NCBI GenBank assembly: GCA_031291845.1
Contig: JARLIH010000238.1
Span: 1 to 47,552, forward strand
Source: Isosphaeraceae bacterium
GTDB taxonomy: Bacteria; Planctomycetota; Planctomycetia; Isosphaerales; Isosphaeraceae
Direction of reading: 5' to 3'
DNA length: 47,552 nucleotides
Of the stretch, positions 32,158 through 40,897 are shown piece by piece (position 1 is the first letter of the stretch; the number at the start of each line of letters is the position of its first letter). The position numbers and the translations under genes are program-made. The notes beneath the pieces were generated by a model. It did no database searches. It was not told where the DNA came from and saw nothing but the letters and a program-made list of their open reading frames with translations.

Positions 32158-33861
32158 CTAGCGGCCGGACCGGGCCTCCATCAGCATGGCCAAGGCCTCC
32201 TGCCGGGTCCCCTCGGCGGCCGAGTCGCCGCGGAGCATGGCGGCCAACTCCTCGACGCGCTGGTCGTCGTCAAGCGGGGCGATCGTGGTTCGCGTGCGGC
32301 CTTTCTCGGTCAGCTTGCGAATGACCCACTGCCGTTCGGCGTAGCTGGCCATCTGGGGCAAGTGGGTCACGCAAATTACCTGGTGATGTCGGGCCAGCTC
32401 GGCCAGGGTTTTGCCAAGCACCGCGCCGAGCCTTCCGCCTACTCCCGTGTCGATTTCGTCGAAAACCAGTGTCGGGACGCGGTCGACACCGGCCAGAACG
32501 GTTTTCACGGCCAGCGTCACGCGGGACAACTCGCCCCCCGAGGCGATCTTGCGCAACGGCCGCGGATTCTCGCCTGGGTTGGGCGTAAAGAAGATCTCGA
32601 CGTGATCCGCGCCATGCTCCGGGGGTGGCGTCGCCGTCGGGTCGTCGCCAAGGGCCTGCGGTTCGACCTCGACCGACAGCCTGGCCCCTTCCAGGCCCAG
32701 TGGCTTGATTCTGGCCTGGATCGCTTTGGCGAACGCCTTGCATGTGCGCTGGCGTGCGGCGGTGAGGGCGCTGGCGGCCGTCTTGACCTCGCTCCATGCC
32801 TCGGCCAACGGGGCGTCGAGCCCGCGCAGGTCGGACTCGTCGCGTTCGATCGCGGCGAGCTTGCGATCGGTCTCTTCGCGCCGCGCCGCCAGGTCGTCCG
32901 GAGCGCAGCGGAACCGGGCCGCAAGTCGGCGGTAAAGGGCCAACCGGGCCTCAACTTCCTCGAGCCGGTCGGGGTCGTCATCCCAGCCGCGCCCGAGGTC
33001 GCGCAGGCTGTACGCGATCTCGCGCGCTTCGTCCGCGAGCCGTTCGCAGTCGGACGCCGCCGAGGCGAGCTCGGGGACCGCCTCGGCCAGCGGGGCCAGG
33101 AGCCGTGCAACGCGCTCCAGCAGCTCCTGGGCGGATCGGTCGGCCTCGTAGAGAAGGTTATATCCGTCGCTCGTCGCAGTGCGCAGTTGCCCGGCGTTCG
33201 AGAGACGGTGAGCCTCGCGGACCAACTCCTCATGCTCGCCGGGCTTCGGGTCGGCGGAGGCGATCTCGTCGCGCTCGAACTCCAGGAGCGCGCGCTCTCG
33301 CTGGCGCTCGTGTGCAGCGCGGATGAGGTCCAGCCGGCGCCGGCGCAGGGCGTCATGGGCCGCCCGTTTGGCGCGGTAGTCCTCCAGCAGCTCTTCGAGC
33401 CCGCCATGCGCATCGAGCAGGGTGCGCTGACGATCGGGCTCGAGCAAGGCGCGGCCCTCATGCTGGCCGTGGATGTCGATCAGCCTCGCCCCGAGCGCAT
33501 GCAGCGTGGCGACCGTGACGGGCATTCCGTTCACGTGCGCTGCACCCCGGCCCTGGGCGGAGACCCGCCGGGTCAGGATGAGTTGCTCTCCATCGTCGTC
33601 CAGCGGGGCGTCGAGAATCGCCTCGACGTCCTTTCTTAGGCCGGGCTCCGTGAGGTCGAACACGGCTGCGGCCCGTGCCTCGCTCTTGCCCGCGCGCACG
33701 AGGTCGCCCGACGCCTTGCCCCCGAGCACCAGGCCAAGCGCGGTGAGCAGTAGGCTCTTCCCCGCACCGGTCTCGCCGGTCCAGGCGCAGTAGCCCCCTT
33801 GGAGCTCGACTCGGGCATCCTCGATCAAGGCCAGGTTCTGTACGGACAGCTCGCGCAACAC
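32158..33861 (-). CDS. recN: DNA repair protein RecN
   Basis: The 567-residue SMC-like ATPase has Walker A TGETGAGKSLLL near residue 30. A long Glu/Arg/Ala-rich coiled coil (about 150-350) follows HGQHEGRALLEP. The signature ASGGELSR, Walker B TLVFDEID and GGRLGAVLGKTLAELARHHQVICVTHLPQMAS complete it. RecN gathers double-strand break ends and aids RecA. Length and architecture are normal for the family. The start is GTG with GAGGGT about 10 bases upstream. It stands alone between the glycan locus and the esterase. Confidence 0.95.
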   Translation of the reverse strand: MLRELSVQNLALIEDARVELQGGYCAWTGETGAGKSLLLTALGLVLGGKASGDLVRAGKSEARAAAVFDLTEPGLRKDVEAILDAPLDDDGEQLILTRRVSAQGRGAAHVNGMPVTVATLHALGARLIDIHGQHEGRALLEPDRQRTLLDAHGGLEELLEDYRAKRAAHDALRRRRLDLIRAAHERQRERALLEFERDEIASADPKPGEHEELVREAHRLSNAGQLRTATSDGYNLLYEADRSAQELLERVARLLAPLAEAVPELASAASDCERLADEAREIAYSLRDLGRGWDDDPDRLEEVEARLALYRRLAARFRCAPDDLAARREETDRKLAAIERDESDLRGLDAPLAEAWSEVKTAASALTAARQRTCKAFAKAIQARIKPLGLEGARLSVEVEPQALGDDPTATPPPEHGADHVEIFFTPNPGENPRPLRKIASGGELSRVTLAVKTVLAGVDRVPTLVFDEIDTGVGGRLGAVLGKTLAELARHHQVICVTHLPQMASYAERQWVIRKLTEKGRTRTTIAPLDDDQRVEELAAMLRGDSAAEGTRQEALAMLMEARSGR

Positions 33862-33893
33862 GGCACGCGACCCTCAAGATTCCGAAGACGTTG

Positions 33894-33974
33894 ATCCACC
33901 GATCGCGCAGAACTACGCAGATCGAATCTGATTGCAACATTGTTTATCGGCGTAATTCTGCATTATCTGTGGAT
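33894..33974. repeat. Imperfect palindromic element, 29-bp arms
   Basis: The left arm 33894-33922 and the reverse complement of the right arm 33946-33974 agree at 23 of 29 positions, with a 23-base spacer. The arms contain GCAGAA-x-TACGC-type sequence. It sits in the gap between the recN start and the esterase stop and is more AT-rich than the genes around it. The form suggests a small MITE or REP-type unit or a decayed terminator. A similarly built element occurs at 36326. Confidence 0.6.
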
Positions 33975-33995
33975 TACTCTTCCTCTTTCTTTGGA

Positions 33996-34754
33996 TTACG
34001 ACGTCTTGAGTCCCAGGTTCTTGGCGTGGAACGCGATGGCTTCTTGGACATGCTTGTCCCAGTAGGCCCAGTCGTGGGCGCCCGGGAACTCTTCGTATTC
34101 ATGGGGAATGTGGTGGTCGTCGAGGTGCTTGTGGAACGCCCGGTTTTGTTCGATGAGGAAGTCGTCCTTGCCGCAGTCGATCCGGAGCGCCGGGATTCGG
34201 CCGTGGTCGATGCGCTCGATGATGGCGAATGGATCTTCCGGGCCGTCCTGGGGCGACTTGCCGAAGATCCGCACGAATTCGGGCTTGGTGTGATTGAGCT
34301 CGTGCTTCGCCTCGCGCGTGAAAGCGAGTGCGCCGGAATGGGAGTTGACGCTGGCGAACATCTCGTGGTGCTTGAGCCCCAGCTTCACCGCGCCATAGCC
34401 GCCCATCGAGAGGCCGCCGATCGCTCGGCCGGAGCGCTCGGGCTTGACGGGAAAGGTCCGGTCGACGAGGCCGATCACGTCCTTGATGAGATCATCCTCG
34501 TAAGCGAGCCCTTCCACGGCGTTCGTATAGAACCCTCGACCGCCGTCGGGCATCACCACGACGAGCGGCAGGCCCGCGACGTAGCGCTCGATGCTCGTGC
34601 GCCGTACCCAGATGGTGTCGTCGTCAGAGAGGCCGTGCAGCAGGTAGAACACGCTCCACGGCCGCGGGAGCGCTCGGTCCTCGGGAAAGACCACGTTGAA
34701 CGACGAGGCCTTTTGTAAGGACGTACTGAAATAATTGATCTGGGCGAAGGCCAT
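33996..34754 (-). CDS. Esterase D/S-formylglutathione-hydrolase-like alpha/beta hydrolase
   Basis: The 252-residue protein is a cytoplasmic esterase of the EstD/antigen-85 fold. It has LLHGLSDDDTIW (oxyanion side), GGLSMGGYGA with nucleophile Ser116, DCGKDDFL with acid Asp197 or Asp198, and GAHDWAYWDKH with His227. It would cleave small esters or thioesters; the substrate is not known. Its ribosome site GAGG is inside the last codons of the methyltransferase gene, four bases before this ATG, so translation is coupled to that gene. Confidence 0.85.
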   Translation of the reverse strand: MAFAQINYFSTSLQKASSFNVVFPEDRALPRPWSVFYLLHGLSDDDTIWVRRTSIERYVAGLPLVVVMPDGGRGFYTNAVEGLAYEDDLIKDVIGLVDRTFPVKPERSGRAIGGLSMGGYGAVKLGLKHHEMFASVNSHSGALAFTREAKHELNHTKPEFVRIFGKSPQDGPEDPFAIIERIDHGRIPALRIDCGKDDFLIEQNRAFHKHLDDHHIPHEYEEFPGAHDWAYWDKHVQEAIAFHAKNLGLKTS

Positions 34755-34758
34755 GCGT

Positions 34759-36303
34759 TTACCTCGGGAACTCGGGGGAATGACGGTCTTCGGGTTCCGC
34801 CAGCAGTGGTTCAAGCGGGTCCGGCCACTCTCCGGGTCGTCCGCCAAGGCGCGACAACTCTTCGTCCGCACGGCCCAACAATGTGTGACGTTCGGCCCGA
34901 TCGAGCACTGCCAGGAGGTCGATGCGTTGGAGCAGTTTCTTGGTGACGGGGCGCTTGGCATCGCGGAAGAGCAGGGCGTGGACCAGGTCCCTCGCGGACG
35001 GTTCGTCCAGCAGTGCGGCCGCCAGGGCGGCACGCTGCGCCGAGGCGAACGGGAGGAAATAGCACGTGTCGTCGCACAGCCGGGGGCGTTCGCGCTCGGG
35101 GCCATACGCACGGAAACGAGGAGACTTGTGAAGGCCGGAAACCGTCACCTTGTAGGGTGCAAAGCTGTAGGGGCCGATACCGAATAGCGAGAAGGGAGGC
35201 CTGTCTCGGTAGATCGACGATTTGCGCCGGTCGAAGCGAGCGGCGTGCGACGTCAAATAGGCCCAGAGCCGCGGCGCCTCGATCGCCAGCAACCGGGTGT
35301 TCTCACCGAGCGATCGCTGCGTAACGATGACCGCGCGCTGGAGCGCGGAGCCATCGATACGGGCAAGGTCGCCCCCCTTCAGTAACGGGTAGACGTATTC
35401 GGGCTCGACGTCGATCGCTTCGCCCAACCGGTTACGCCAGGCGTCGGAGTCGCGCTCGCGCGTTAGCTCCATCACGTCCGCGGCATCGTGCTTGACGCCC
35501 TGTCGCCAGGTCACGGGAGAGAGACCGTCTGCGAAGGCACATGTGCCGTACCGCTCGGAGTCGGCGACGGGTCCGCGGTCGGTGAAGCCCAGTGAACACT
35601 CCGGCGCTGTTGCGCCGAGGGTGCTGAAGATGGGGATTGCTGGATCGGGCGTTCCGGGCCCCAGGCGAACCCGGAGCAGGCACCCGTCGACGGCGGCGCG
35701 GAACCATTTCGTCGCGTCGATCCGGTGGATCGACGCCTCGGCGATTGGCCACTGTTGCTCCCTGGCGTGCGCCAGCACCGCGCGGGCGACGGTGGTCTTG
35801 CACAGCAGGGCGATCGTCGGCCGCTGGTCGGCCAGCTCGGCGATCAGCTTGAGCCAGACGGCCTCGGCGATGTCGAAGTTGGACGCGCCGGTGCGTGCCT
35901 CGAGCCCTTTCATTCCCTTGACGTTTCGCTTGTGGGGAACGTTGCCGCTCTCGAGCAATCCGAGTTCCGCGCTGGTGATCCACGGGGGGTTGCCCAAGAC
36001 GAGCAGGGGGCCCTCCGTGTCCCAGGGCAAATCGCGCGTCAGGTCCAGGTCGAAGAGGCTTGCGCAAAGAACGTCGCCGTGTCCCCTCGCGGCAACCCGC
36101 GCGACGTCGGCGTGGCCTTCCTGGATCTCGATTCCCAGCACCTGCCGCGGGGGGGACGGACCGGCCAAGACCCCGGACAGAAAATGGCCGCGGCCACAGG
36201 TCGGCTCCAGGACGCGCGTCCAGCGCGTGCCGATGAGGCCGAGCTGGTCGAGGACCGCGGCGACCAGCGCCGGCGGCGTCTGGAAATCGCCGAGATCCCT
36301 CAC
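34759..36303 (-). CDS. Class I adenine-specific DNA methyltransferase-like protein
   Basis: The 514-residue protein starts FQTPPALV and carries the SAM site LEPTCGRGHFL (31-42), an acidic motif (IEIQEGHADVA) and the catalytic NPPW (105-108), the order of gamma-type N6-adenine methylases such as TaqI or Eco57I. The second half (YRDRPPFSLFGIGPYSFAPYK, then SGLHKSPRFRAYG) looks like their target-recognition domain. No restriction nuclease gene is nearby, so it is either orphan or a solitary modification enzyme. Start is GTG with GGAGG 6 bases upstream. It overlaps functionally with the esterase through coupled translation. Confidence 0.8.
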   Translation of the reverse strand: MRDLGDFQTPPALVAAVLDQLGLIGTRWTRVLEPTCGRGHFLSGVLAGPSPPRQVLGIEIQEGHADVARVAARGHGDVLCASLFDLDLTRDLPWDTEGPLLVLGNPPWITSAELGLLESGNVPHKRNVKGMKGLEARTGASNFDIAEAVWLKLIAELADQRPTIALLCKTTVARAVLAHAREQQWPIAEASIHRIDATKWFRAAVDGCLLRVRLGPGTPDPAIPIFSTLGATAPECSLGFTDRGPVADSERYGTCAFADGLSPVTWRQGVKHDAADVMELTRERDSDAWRNRLGEAIDVEPEYVYPLLKGGDLARIDGSALQRAVIVTQRSLGENTRLLAIEAPRLWAYLTSHAARFDRRKSSIYRDRPPFSLFGIGPYSFAPYKVTVSGLHKSPRFRAYGPERERPRLCDDTCYFLPFASAQRAALAAALLDEPSARDLVHALLFRDAKRPVTKKLLQRIDLLAVLDRAERHTLLGRADEELSRLGGRPGEWPDPLEPLLAEPEDRHSPEFPR

Positions 36304-36325
36304 GCACGTCCTCCGACAGAAGAAG

Positions 36326-36501
36326 AGATTTCACCCCAGAGCACGCTGAGATCGCAGAGCCGGAGAATGAGAAAAAAAGAAAGGTTGTCGCGGAGAGGTG
36401 ATGAGGTGGTTGATATTAAGTAGAAGGGCTCTGTGATTTGGTCACTCCGCCTGCATTCTGTCTTTCTCTCCGCGTTCTCGGCGTTCTCTGCGGTGAGATC
36501 T
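36326..36501. repeat. Imperfect inverted-repeat element, about 176 bp
   Basis: The left arm (about 36326-36368) and right arm (about 36464-36501) are imperfect inverted copies. The outer 21 bases agree at 18 positions (GCGT-x-CTCTG-x-GGTGA-x-ATCT), with more similarity inward to about 34 bases. The middle is purine-rich with a run of A. It fills the gap between the methyltransferase start and the tRNA-binding-protein stop. This is a MITE-like layout; the CTCTGCGGTGA-type ends recur in many planctomycete genomes from general recollection, which needs checking. Confidence 0.6.
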
Positions 36502-36505
36502 TCGG

Positions 36506-36838
36506 CTACTTGATCTTGGCACCCACGACGCACTCCGGATCGTCCGCCGTGAGGAGGATGACCCGTTCCCCCGAGGTGGCCGCCAGCAGCATGCCGTTCG
36601 AGGTCTCACCACGGAGCATCGCCGGCGCGAGGTTGTTCACAACGACGATGAGCTTGCCCACGAGCTGCTCGGGCGTGTAGTGCTGACGGATACCGGCGAC
36701 GATCTGCTTTTGCGTGTCGCCCACGTCGATCTGGAGGAGCATCAGCTTGTCCGCGTTCGGATGCGGCCGCGCCTCGAGGACCTTGGCGATTCGCAGCTCC
36801 ACCTTGGCGAAATCGTCGTACGTAATGGGGTCGGCCAT
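36506..36838 (-). CDS. tRNA-binding-domain protein (MetG C-terminal/Trbp111-like)
   Basis: The 110-residue protein is a single OB-fold. It has DFAKVELRIAKVLEARPHPNAD, KLMLLQIDVG, QIVAGIRQHY, GKLIVVVNNLAP and GETSNGMLLAA, the standard sequence of the MetG C-terminal tRNA-binding domain or stand-alone Trbp111/CsaA proteins. It would bind tRNA elbow regions and help methionyl-tRNA synthetase dimerise or act alone. The window has no metG body, so this copy is free-standing or its partner is elsewhere. Strand and length are typical. Confidence 0.85.
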   Translation of the reverse strand: MADPITYDDFAKVELRIAKVLEARPHPNADKLMLLQIDVGDTQKQIVAGIRQHYTPEQLVGKLIVVVNNLAPAMLRGETSNGMLLAATSGERVILLTADDPECVVGAKIK

Positions 36839-36942
36839 CGCATTCCTCGTAGCGGTTTGGGTCGTCGGGCGGCTTCAGCCGGGTGAGCAGGCATCGTAGC
36901 CCGCGCTCGGCGATCGTGTCAAGCCGAAAAGTGTACCGGCGT

Positions 36943-37524
36943 TCACTTGGACTCGTCGGGGCGGACTTCCAATCCGGGCAGGAGGTGAGGGCGGTAGCTC
37001 GCGCAGGCGGGGACCGCGACTTCCTGCCAGACGTCTCCGGCACGCTGAAGGACGATGAGCCGGCGCTCGACGGGATCGAGAATCCAATACTCCGTTACGC
37101 CGATCCGCAGGTACTCCTCACGCTTCTCGACGAGGTCGCGCCCCTCGCTTCCCTCGCTCAGGATCTCGACGACGATCTCGGGCACCCAGCGCGTCCAGGG
37201 GCGCGGCCCTTCGGGCGGGGGGAGCAGATACACCGCCTGGTCGGGAAGGCGGTCCGACTGCATCCCGGGGAGCCGGAGGCGGCATTCTCCGCCGCCCGCC
37301 CGATAGTTGACGACTCCGGGATGGGCTTCCTCGTACAAGACGAACATCCGTGCAAAGCGTCCGACACTTCGCCCGTGGCCGATTCCCGGTACTTCCGTCA
37401 CGATGACGACCCCCCGCGCCAGCTCGTAGAGCCAACCTTCCTCGAAGGCGGCCTCGCTAAACTCGTCAAGCGTCATCTTCTGGCCGTGGTCGGGCGGACC
37501 GACGCGCCGCGTGGCAGTCGCCAT
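36943..37524 (-). CDS. Uma2 family endonuclease (DUF820)
   Basis: The 193-residue protein has MTLDEFSEAAFEEGWLYEL at the start and GECRLRLPG in the middle, then VPEIVVEILSEGSEGRDLVEK and EEYLRIGVTEYWILDP. This is the Uma2/DUF820 family with a PD-(D/E)XK-type core, in which the acidic and Lys residues near VVEI and the K in VEKREEY may bind metal. Its biological role is unknown; planctomycetes and cyanobacteria carry many copies. AGGAGGG precedes ATG 37524. Confidence 0.9.
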   Translation of the reverse strand: MATATRRVGPPDHGQKMTLDEFSEAAFEEGWLYELARGVVIVTEVPGIGHGRSVGRFARMFVLYEEAHPGVVNYRAGGGECRLRLPGMQSDRLPDQAVYLLPPPEGPRPWTRWVPEIVVEILSEGSEGRDLVEKREEYLRIGVTEYWILDPVERRLIVLQRAGDVWQEVAVPACASYRPHLLPGLEVRPDESK

Positions 37525-37563
37525 GAGGTCCCTCCTCTCCAGCCGCCGGATTTCAAGACACGA

Positions 37564-37905
37564 TTACCGCGAGCGCGCTCCCCCGGCCAGGCGGGCAACC
37601 CCCCCGCCGATCTGCCGAATCACCGACCAGGCGATCACGAACGGGGTCGTCGGGTGCTTCAAAATCGTAGGAGTGTTGCGCTCGAATACGAAATGCCCGG
37701 TGAACATGATCGCGTACCCGCTGAGGAAAAGCGCGAGCGACCAGAGGGGGCGGAAGGGGAGCAAAAGGAGCGCCGCGCCGACCATCGGCCAGCCCACCCC
37801 CACGTGCAGGACGTGATTGACGGGATGGCGATGGTCCTCGCGGTATTTCGCGACGAGGCGTTCGAACCGCGAAGCCGTGGCGGGGGCAGGGGCGGTCGTG
37901 GACAT
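37564..37905 (-). CDS. DUF962/Mpo1-like membrane protein
   Basis: The 113-residue protein has HPVNHVLHVGVGWP, then two hydrophobic helices, then GHFVFERNTPTILKHP. These conserved His-containing segments around the membrane helices identify the DUF962 (Mpo1-like) family. In yeast a member is a 2-hydroxy fatty acid dioxygenase that uses Fe2+; the bacterial role is less clear. It lies 39 bases upstream of the Uma2 gene on the same strand. Confidence 0.85.
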   Translation of the reverse strand: MSTTAPAPATASRFERLVAKYREDHRHPVNHVLHVGVGWPMVGAALLLLPFRPLWSLALFLSGYAIMFTGHFVFERNTPTILKHPTTPFVIAWSVIRQIGGGVARLAGGARSR

Positions 37906-37928
37906 GGCGGATCTCCTTCTCCGTCGGG

Positions 37929-39512
37929 TCAGGGTCCGGGTCGGCGTGCGACCTTGGGCGTGCTTCCCTGGTGCACCTTCGGGTCGGTGTAGGTGTCCAT
38001 TCCCTTGTGCGCGATCTGGCCGTAGTGGGTCTCGAACTTGAAGTGCGGCGAGTTGTCTTCGTCATGACAGCGCAGGCACATGTGCGTCTGGTCGGCCCGT
38101 TCGGCCGTCAGCGCGAGGAACTTGCGCGCGTCGCGGTCGTCGGGACTCTCGATGTGCTTCGAGGCCGGACCGTGGCAGTTCTCGCACTGGTTCCCCTTCA
38201 GGTGAGGGGTGGCTTCGGCTGACACCCAGCCTGAGTTGTACTCGAAGCCCGTGGTGTGGCAGGTCACGCACTCGGCGTCGTAGACCGTGTTGGGCTTCGG
38301 GTCGGTCACCAGGGAATCGTAGCCCCGCGCGTGCTTCGTAGTCGACCATTTGGCGAACGTCGCGGGATGGCACGATTTGCAGGCGTCGGCTCCCACAAAA
38401 GCCGCTCCCTGCGGCGCGTTCGCGTAGTGGTGGCGCGGGAAGCTCTCGACGATCTTGTTGATCTTGAGCAGGTCGCGGAAATCGTCTTGAACGACTTTCT
38501 TCATCGCCTCGGCCGGACCGTTGAAGCGGCTGTTCAGGGCTTGGGCCATGTACCGCATCGGCTTGTCGGTGTTCGGGAAGAAGCCGACGACCCCGACGTA
38601 CTTCCCCTTTTTCCCCACGCTGATCAGCATCGTCCGCCCCTGGTTGAGGAGCTCGGGGTCTTCCTTGGGGTCGAAATGGGAGGTGCCGACGACCACGTCG
38701 AACCCCGGGTGGGCCTCCGCCAGCGTCTTTGCCAACTCGGGCGGACCTTGAACCATCAAGACTTGAAAGTCGGTGTCCTTTTCGAGGTCGGCGAGCACGC
38801 CGGGGAGCGACTCCGCGACCGTCTTGACCTTCAGGAGGGTGTCTTTCTCGGGGTCCGCCAGTTTGTTGAGCGCGTCCGGGTCGAGCACGGCGGTCACGCC
38901 GATGCGCGCCTTGCCGGCGTTCAGACGGAGACTCGGCTTGATGTTCCCCTCGAAACCGGGAACCTCGACGTTGGCGACGACGACCTTGGTCCGTTCGCCC
39001 ATGTTGTTGAGGAACTGGCCGAGCACTTCTCCGACGCCCAGCTTCAGGTCCTCCGCGCTCAGGGCGAGGGCGTCGTAATTCATCGTGCTCAAGGCTTGCA
39101 AGGCCGTCATGAACTTGAACTTCGACTCTTCCGGACCGCCCCGCGAGCCGGCAGGGTCCTTGATCAGGCTGCCGAGATCGATCAAGGCGAGCGGCCACGA
39201 CTGCGCCTTGAGCCGCTCGGCGAGGTCGTAACGGCGGGTCAGTCCGCCTTGTTGGCCCTGGGTGCACCCGCAAGGCTCGAGGTAGCCATCCTGCTCCCCC
39301 GAGATCACCAAGGCCCCTGCCGGGGTCGGCCAGTTGGCAAAAAGTTTCGATTTCCCGGCCGAATCGGGCACGGCGGGCGGTTTCGTGAGCGGGTTCGTCG
39401 GCGCATCGGCCGCGGCATCTTTGGTGGACGACGGCTGCCCGCAACCAATGTAGGCGAGCAGGGCCGCGACCAGGCCGACAGCAGCCACGGGCCGGGTTAT
39501 GCTTCGCGCCAT
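37929..39512 (-). CDS. Tetraheme cytochrome c lipoprotein with 5'-nucleotidase-like N-domain
   Basis: The 527-residue precursor begins with a lipoprotein signal (LAYIGC, Cys near residue 23). The N-domain has GYLEPCGCTQGQQGGLTRR and LIDLG, as in UshA/5'-nucleotidase-like periplasmic proteins. The C-terminal part carries four CxxCH haem sites: C378-x2-CH, C415-x2-CH, C443-x2-CH and C479-x2-CH, of the cytochrome c554 type (HPATFAKWSTTKHARGY). It would be anchored on the outside of the inner membrane or on the outer membrane and carry electrons. ATG 39512 is chosen because AAAGGA precedes it; 39629 would destroy the signal. No oxidase or reductase partner is next to it. Confidence 0.85.
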   Translation of the reverse strand: MARSITRPVAAVGLVAALLAYIGCGQPSSTKDAAADAPTNPLTKPPAVPDSAGKSKLFANWPTPAGALVISGEQDGYLEPCGCTQGQQGGLTRRYDLAERLKAQSWPLALIDLGSLIKDPAGSRGGPEESKFKFMTALQALSTMNYDALALSAEDLKLGVGEVLGQFLNNMGERTKVVVANVEVPGFEGNIKPSLRLNAGKARIGVTAVLDPDALNKLADPEKDTLLKVKTVAESLPGVLADLEKDTDFQVLMVQGPPELAKTLAEAHPGFDVVVGTSHFDPKEDPELLNQGRTMLISVGKKGKYVGVVGFFPNTDKPMRYMAQALNSRFNGPAEAMKKVVQDDFRDLLKINKIVESFPRHHYANAPQGAAFVGADACKSCHPATFAKWSTTKHARGYDSLVTDPKPNTVYDAECVTCHTTGFEYNSGWVSAEATPHLKGNQCENCHGPASKHIESPDDRDARKFLALTAERADQTHMCLRCHDEDNSPHFKFETHYGQIAHKGMDTYTDPKVHQGSTPKVARRPGP

Positions 39513-39653
39513 CGTGATCCTTTCGGTTCCAGAACGGATGCTCGCGGCCGAAGCCGGGCACGCGGGCGCGACCCCGTGAGCCCGGTCATGCCGTGTTATA
39601 ACGCCTGCCGATCCATCGGTTAAGGCCAATCGCGGAGGTCAGCCGTGAAGCGA

Positions 39654-40763
39654 TCAGTTGCCGATGTAGAGCGTGACGGGGACTTTGACGACCTCGGCCT
39701 GAGGATGGTCGGTCTTCAGCACGATGATGTCGTCAATGGTCGTGGGAGTGGTCCCGGGCGGGACCGTCACGGTGAGGCGATATTTGCCGTCCTTGCCGGC
39801 AGGGTCGACGGGCTCGACGGAGGCCTCGATCGCATCCGGTTTCTTGACCACCTCGAACTTGGTCGGGCGAAGGCCGCGGACCATCAGCGTGACCGTTCCC
39901 TTGCCGCCTGCCTTGGCGCTCACGTTCGGCAGGCTCAGGTGCTCGGGAACCAGCGTGACGGGCCCGACAACCTTGCCGAAGACGACCAATCGTGACTCAG
40001 GCTGCTTGGGGTGATCCGTCTCCAGCAGCAGCTCGTCGCGAAACGGCCCGAGCGGCATTCCGTGCTTCACCGTGACGGTGACCTGGTAGCCCCCTTCTTT
40101 GATCTTCAGTTGTTTCCGATCTTCGTCGGTGAGAGAGGTCACCGTTGCTTCAATCAGGTCCGGCTTCGAGCTGACGGCCTTCGTGATCTTGAATCCCGGC
40201 TTATCCGGCGACGAGACCGCAATCTTGGTGCGGTGGTCGGTGTCGTTCGGAATCGTCATGAACGCGATTGTCTTATCGGGGGGCGTAAAGATGAGCGCAG
40301 GATGGACCTCGCCGTGCGCGCCGAGCTCGATGGACGGCTGTGCGGGGTCGGTCGTCGAGATCGTCGCGCGCTGGTAATAGTCGCCCGAGAATTCCTTGGT
40401 GTTGAACGTCAAGTGGATCGTGGTCGACTCATTCGGTTTGACGGTGATCTCCGAGACGCCGTTTTCGAAGTTTGCCGCGGTGCACGAGCAACTCGTGGAT
40501 TGCTTGGCGAGCCTGAGGTCGGCTTCCCCTTTGTTCCAGACGACCCAATCTTTCGCGAACGAGACGTGCTGGGCTTTCGCGCCGAACTCGTACTTGGGCT
40601 CACCTTCGACGACGATCTTCGGCACCGGACCGGTCGGTTTCGGCGGCACCGGAAAATGGACGACGTCGGTGGACGAGCTCACCGTGGGCAGGTAGTACAC
40701 CGCCAGGCTGGCCGAGGCCGAGATCCCGATCACCAGCGCCGCCAGAATCAGCCAGCGCTTCAT
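39654..40763 (-). CDS. DUF1573-containing exported protein
   Basis: The 369-residue protein has an N-terminal membrane/signal helix (MKRWLILAALVIGISASASLA). It is followed by DUF1573-type Ig-like repeats: VVWNKGEADLRLAKQSTSCSCT, TTIHLTFNTKEFSG, then two more beta-sandwich units with ELLLETDHPKQPESRLVV and IIVLKTDHPQAEVVKVPV. Proteins of this family sit outside the cytoplasm with unknown partners and are frequent in planctomycetes. Its start is 1251 bases upstream of the cytochrome start on the same strand, and 141 bases separate its stop from that gene, so they may be one unit. Confidence 0.85.
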   Translation of the reverse strand: MKRWLILAALVIGISASASLAVYYLPTVSSSTDVVHFPVPPKPTGPVPKIVVEGEPKYEFGAKAQHVSFAKDWVVWNKGEADLRLAKQSTSCSCTAANFENGVSEITVKPNESTTIHLTFNTKEFSGDYYQRATISTTDPAQPSIELGAHGEVHPALIFTPPDKTIAFMTIPNDTDHRTKIAVSSPDKPGFKITKAVSSKPDLIEATVTSLTDEDRKQLKIKEGGYQVTVTVKHGMPLGPFRDELLLETDHPKQPESRLVVFGKVVGPVTLVPEHLSLPNVSAKAGGKGTVTLMVRGLRPTKFEVVKKPDAIEASVEPVDPAGKDGKYRLTVTVPPGTTPTTIDDIIVLKTDHPQAEVVKVPVTLYIGN

Positions 40764-40897
40764 GGGAGTCCGCTCCGTGAGAAAGGATGGATCAAAGCGA
40801 AAATACGGATGCGCAACGCCAACCGAAAGGTCGTACCGCGGATCGATACAATCTTAAGGCCTTCTTCGCATCGGGGTCAAGCGGCGCACCCGCGGGC

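Noticed and set aside
31909..33639. A 576-residue rightward open frame
   Set aside because: It is antisense to recN, whose Walker motifs and family sequence on the minus strand are unmistakable.
34759..36303. Complete restriction-modification system
   Set aside because: Only a methyltransferase is visible; the neighbouring coupled gene is a plain alpha/beta hydrolase and no nuclease is adjacent. The Uma2 protein at 36943 is separated by the tRNA-binding protein and a repeat.
38256..39623. A 455-residue rightward open frame
   Set aside because: It is antisense to the tetraheme lipoprotein gene with its four CxxCH sites.
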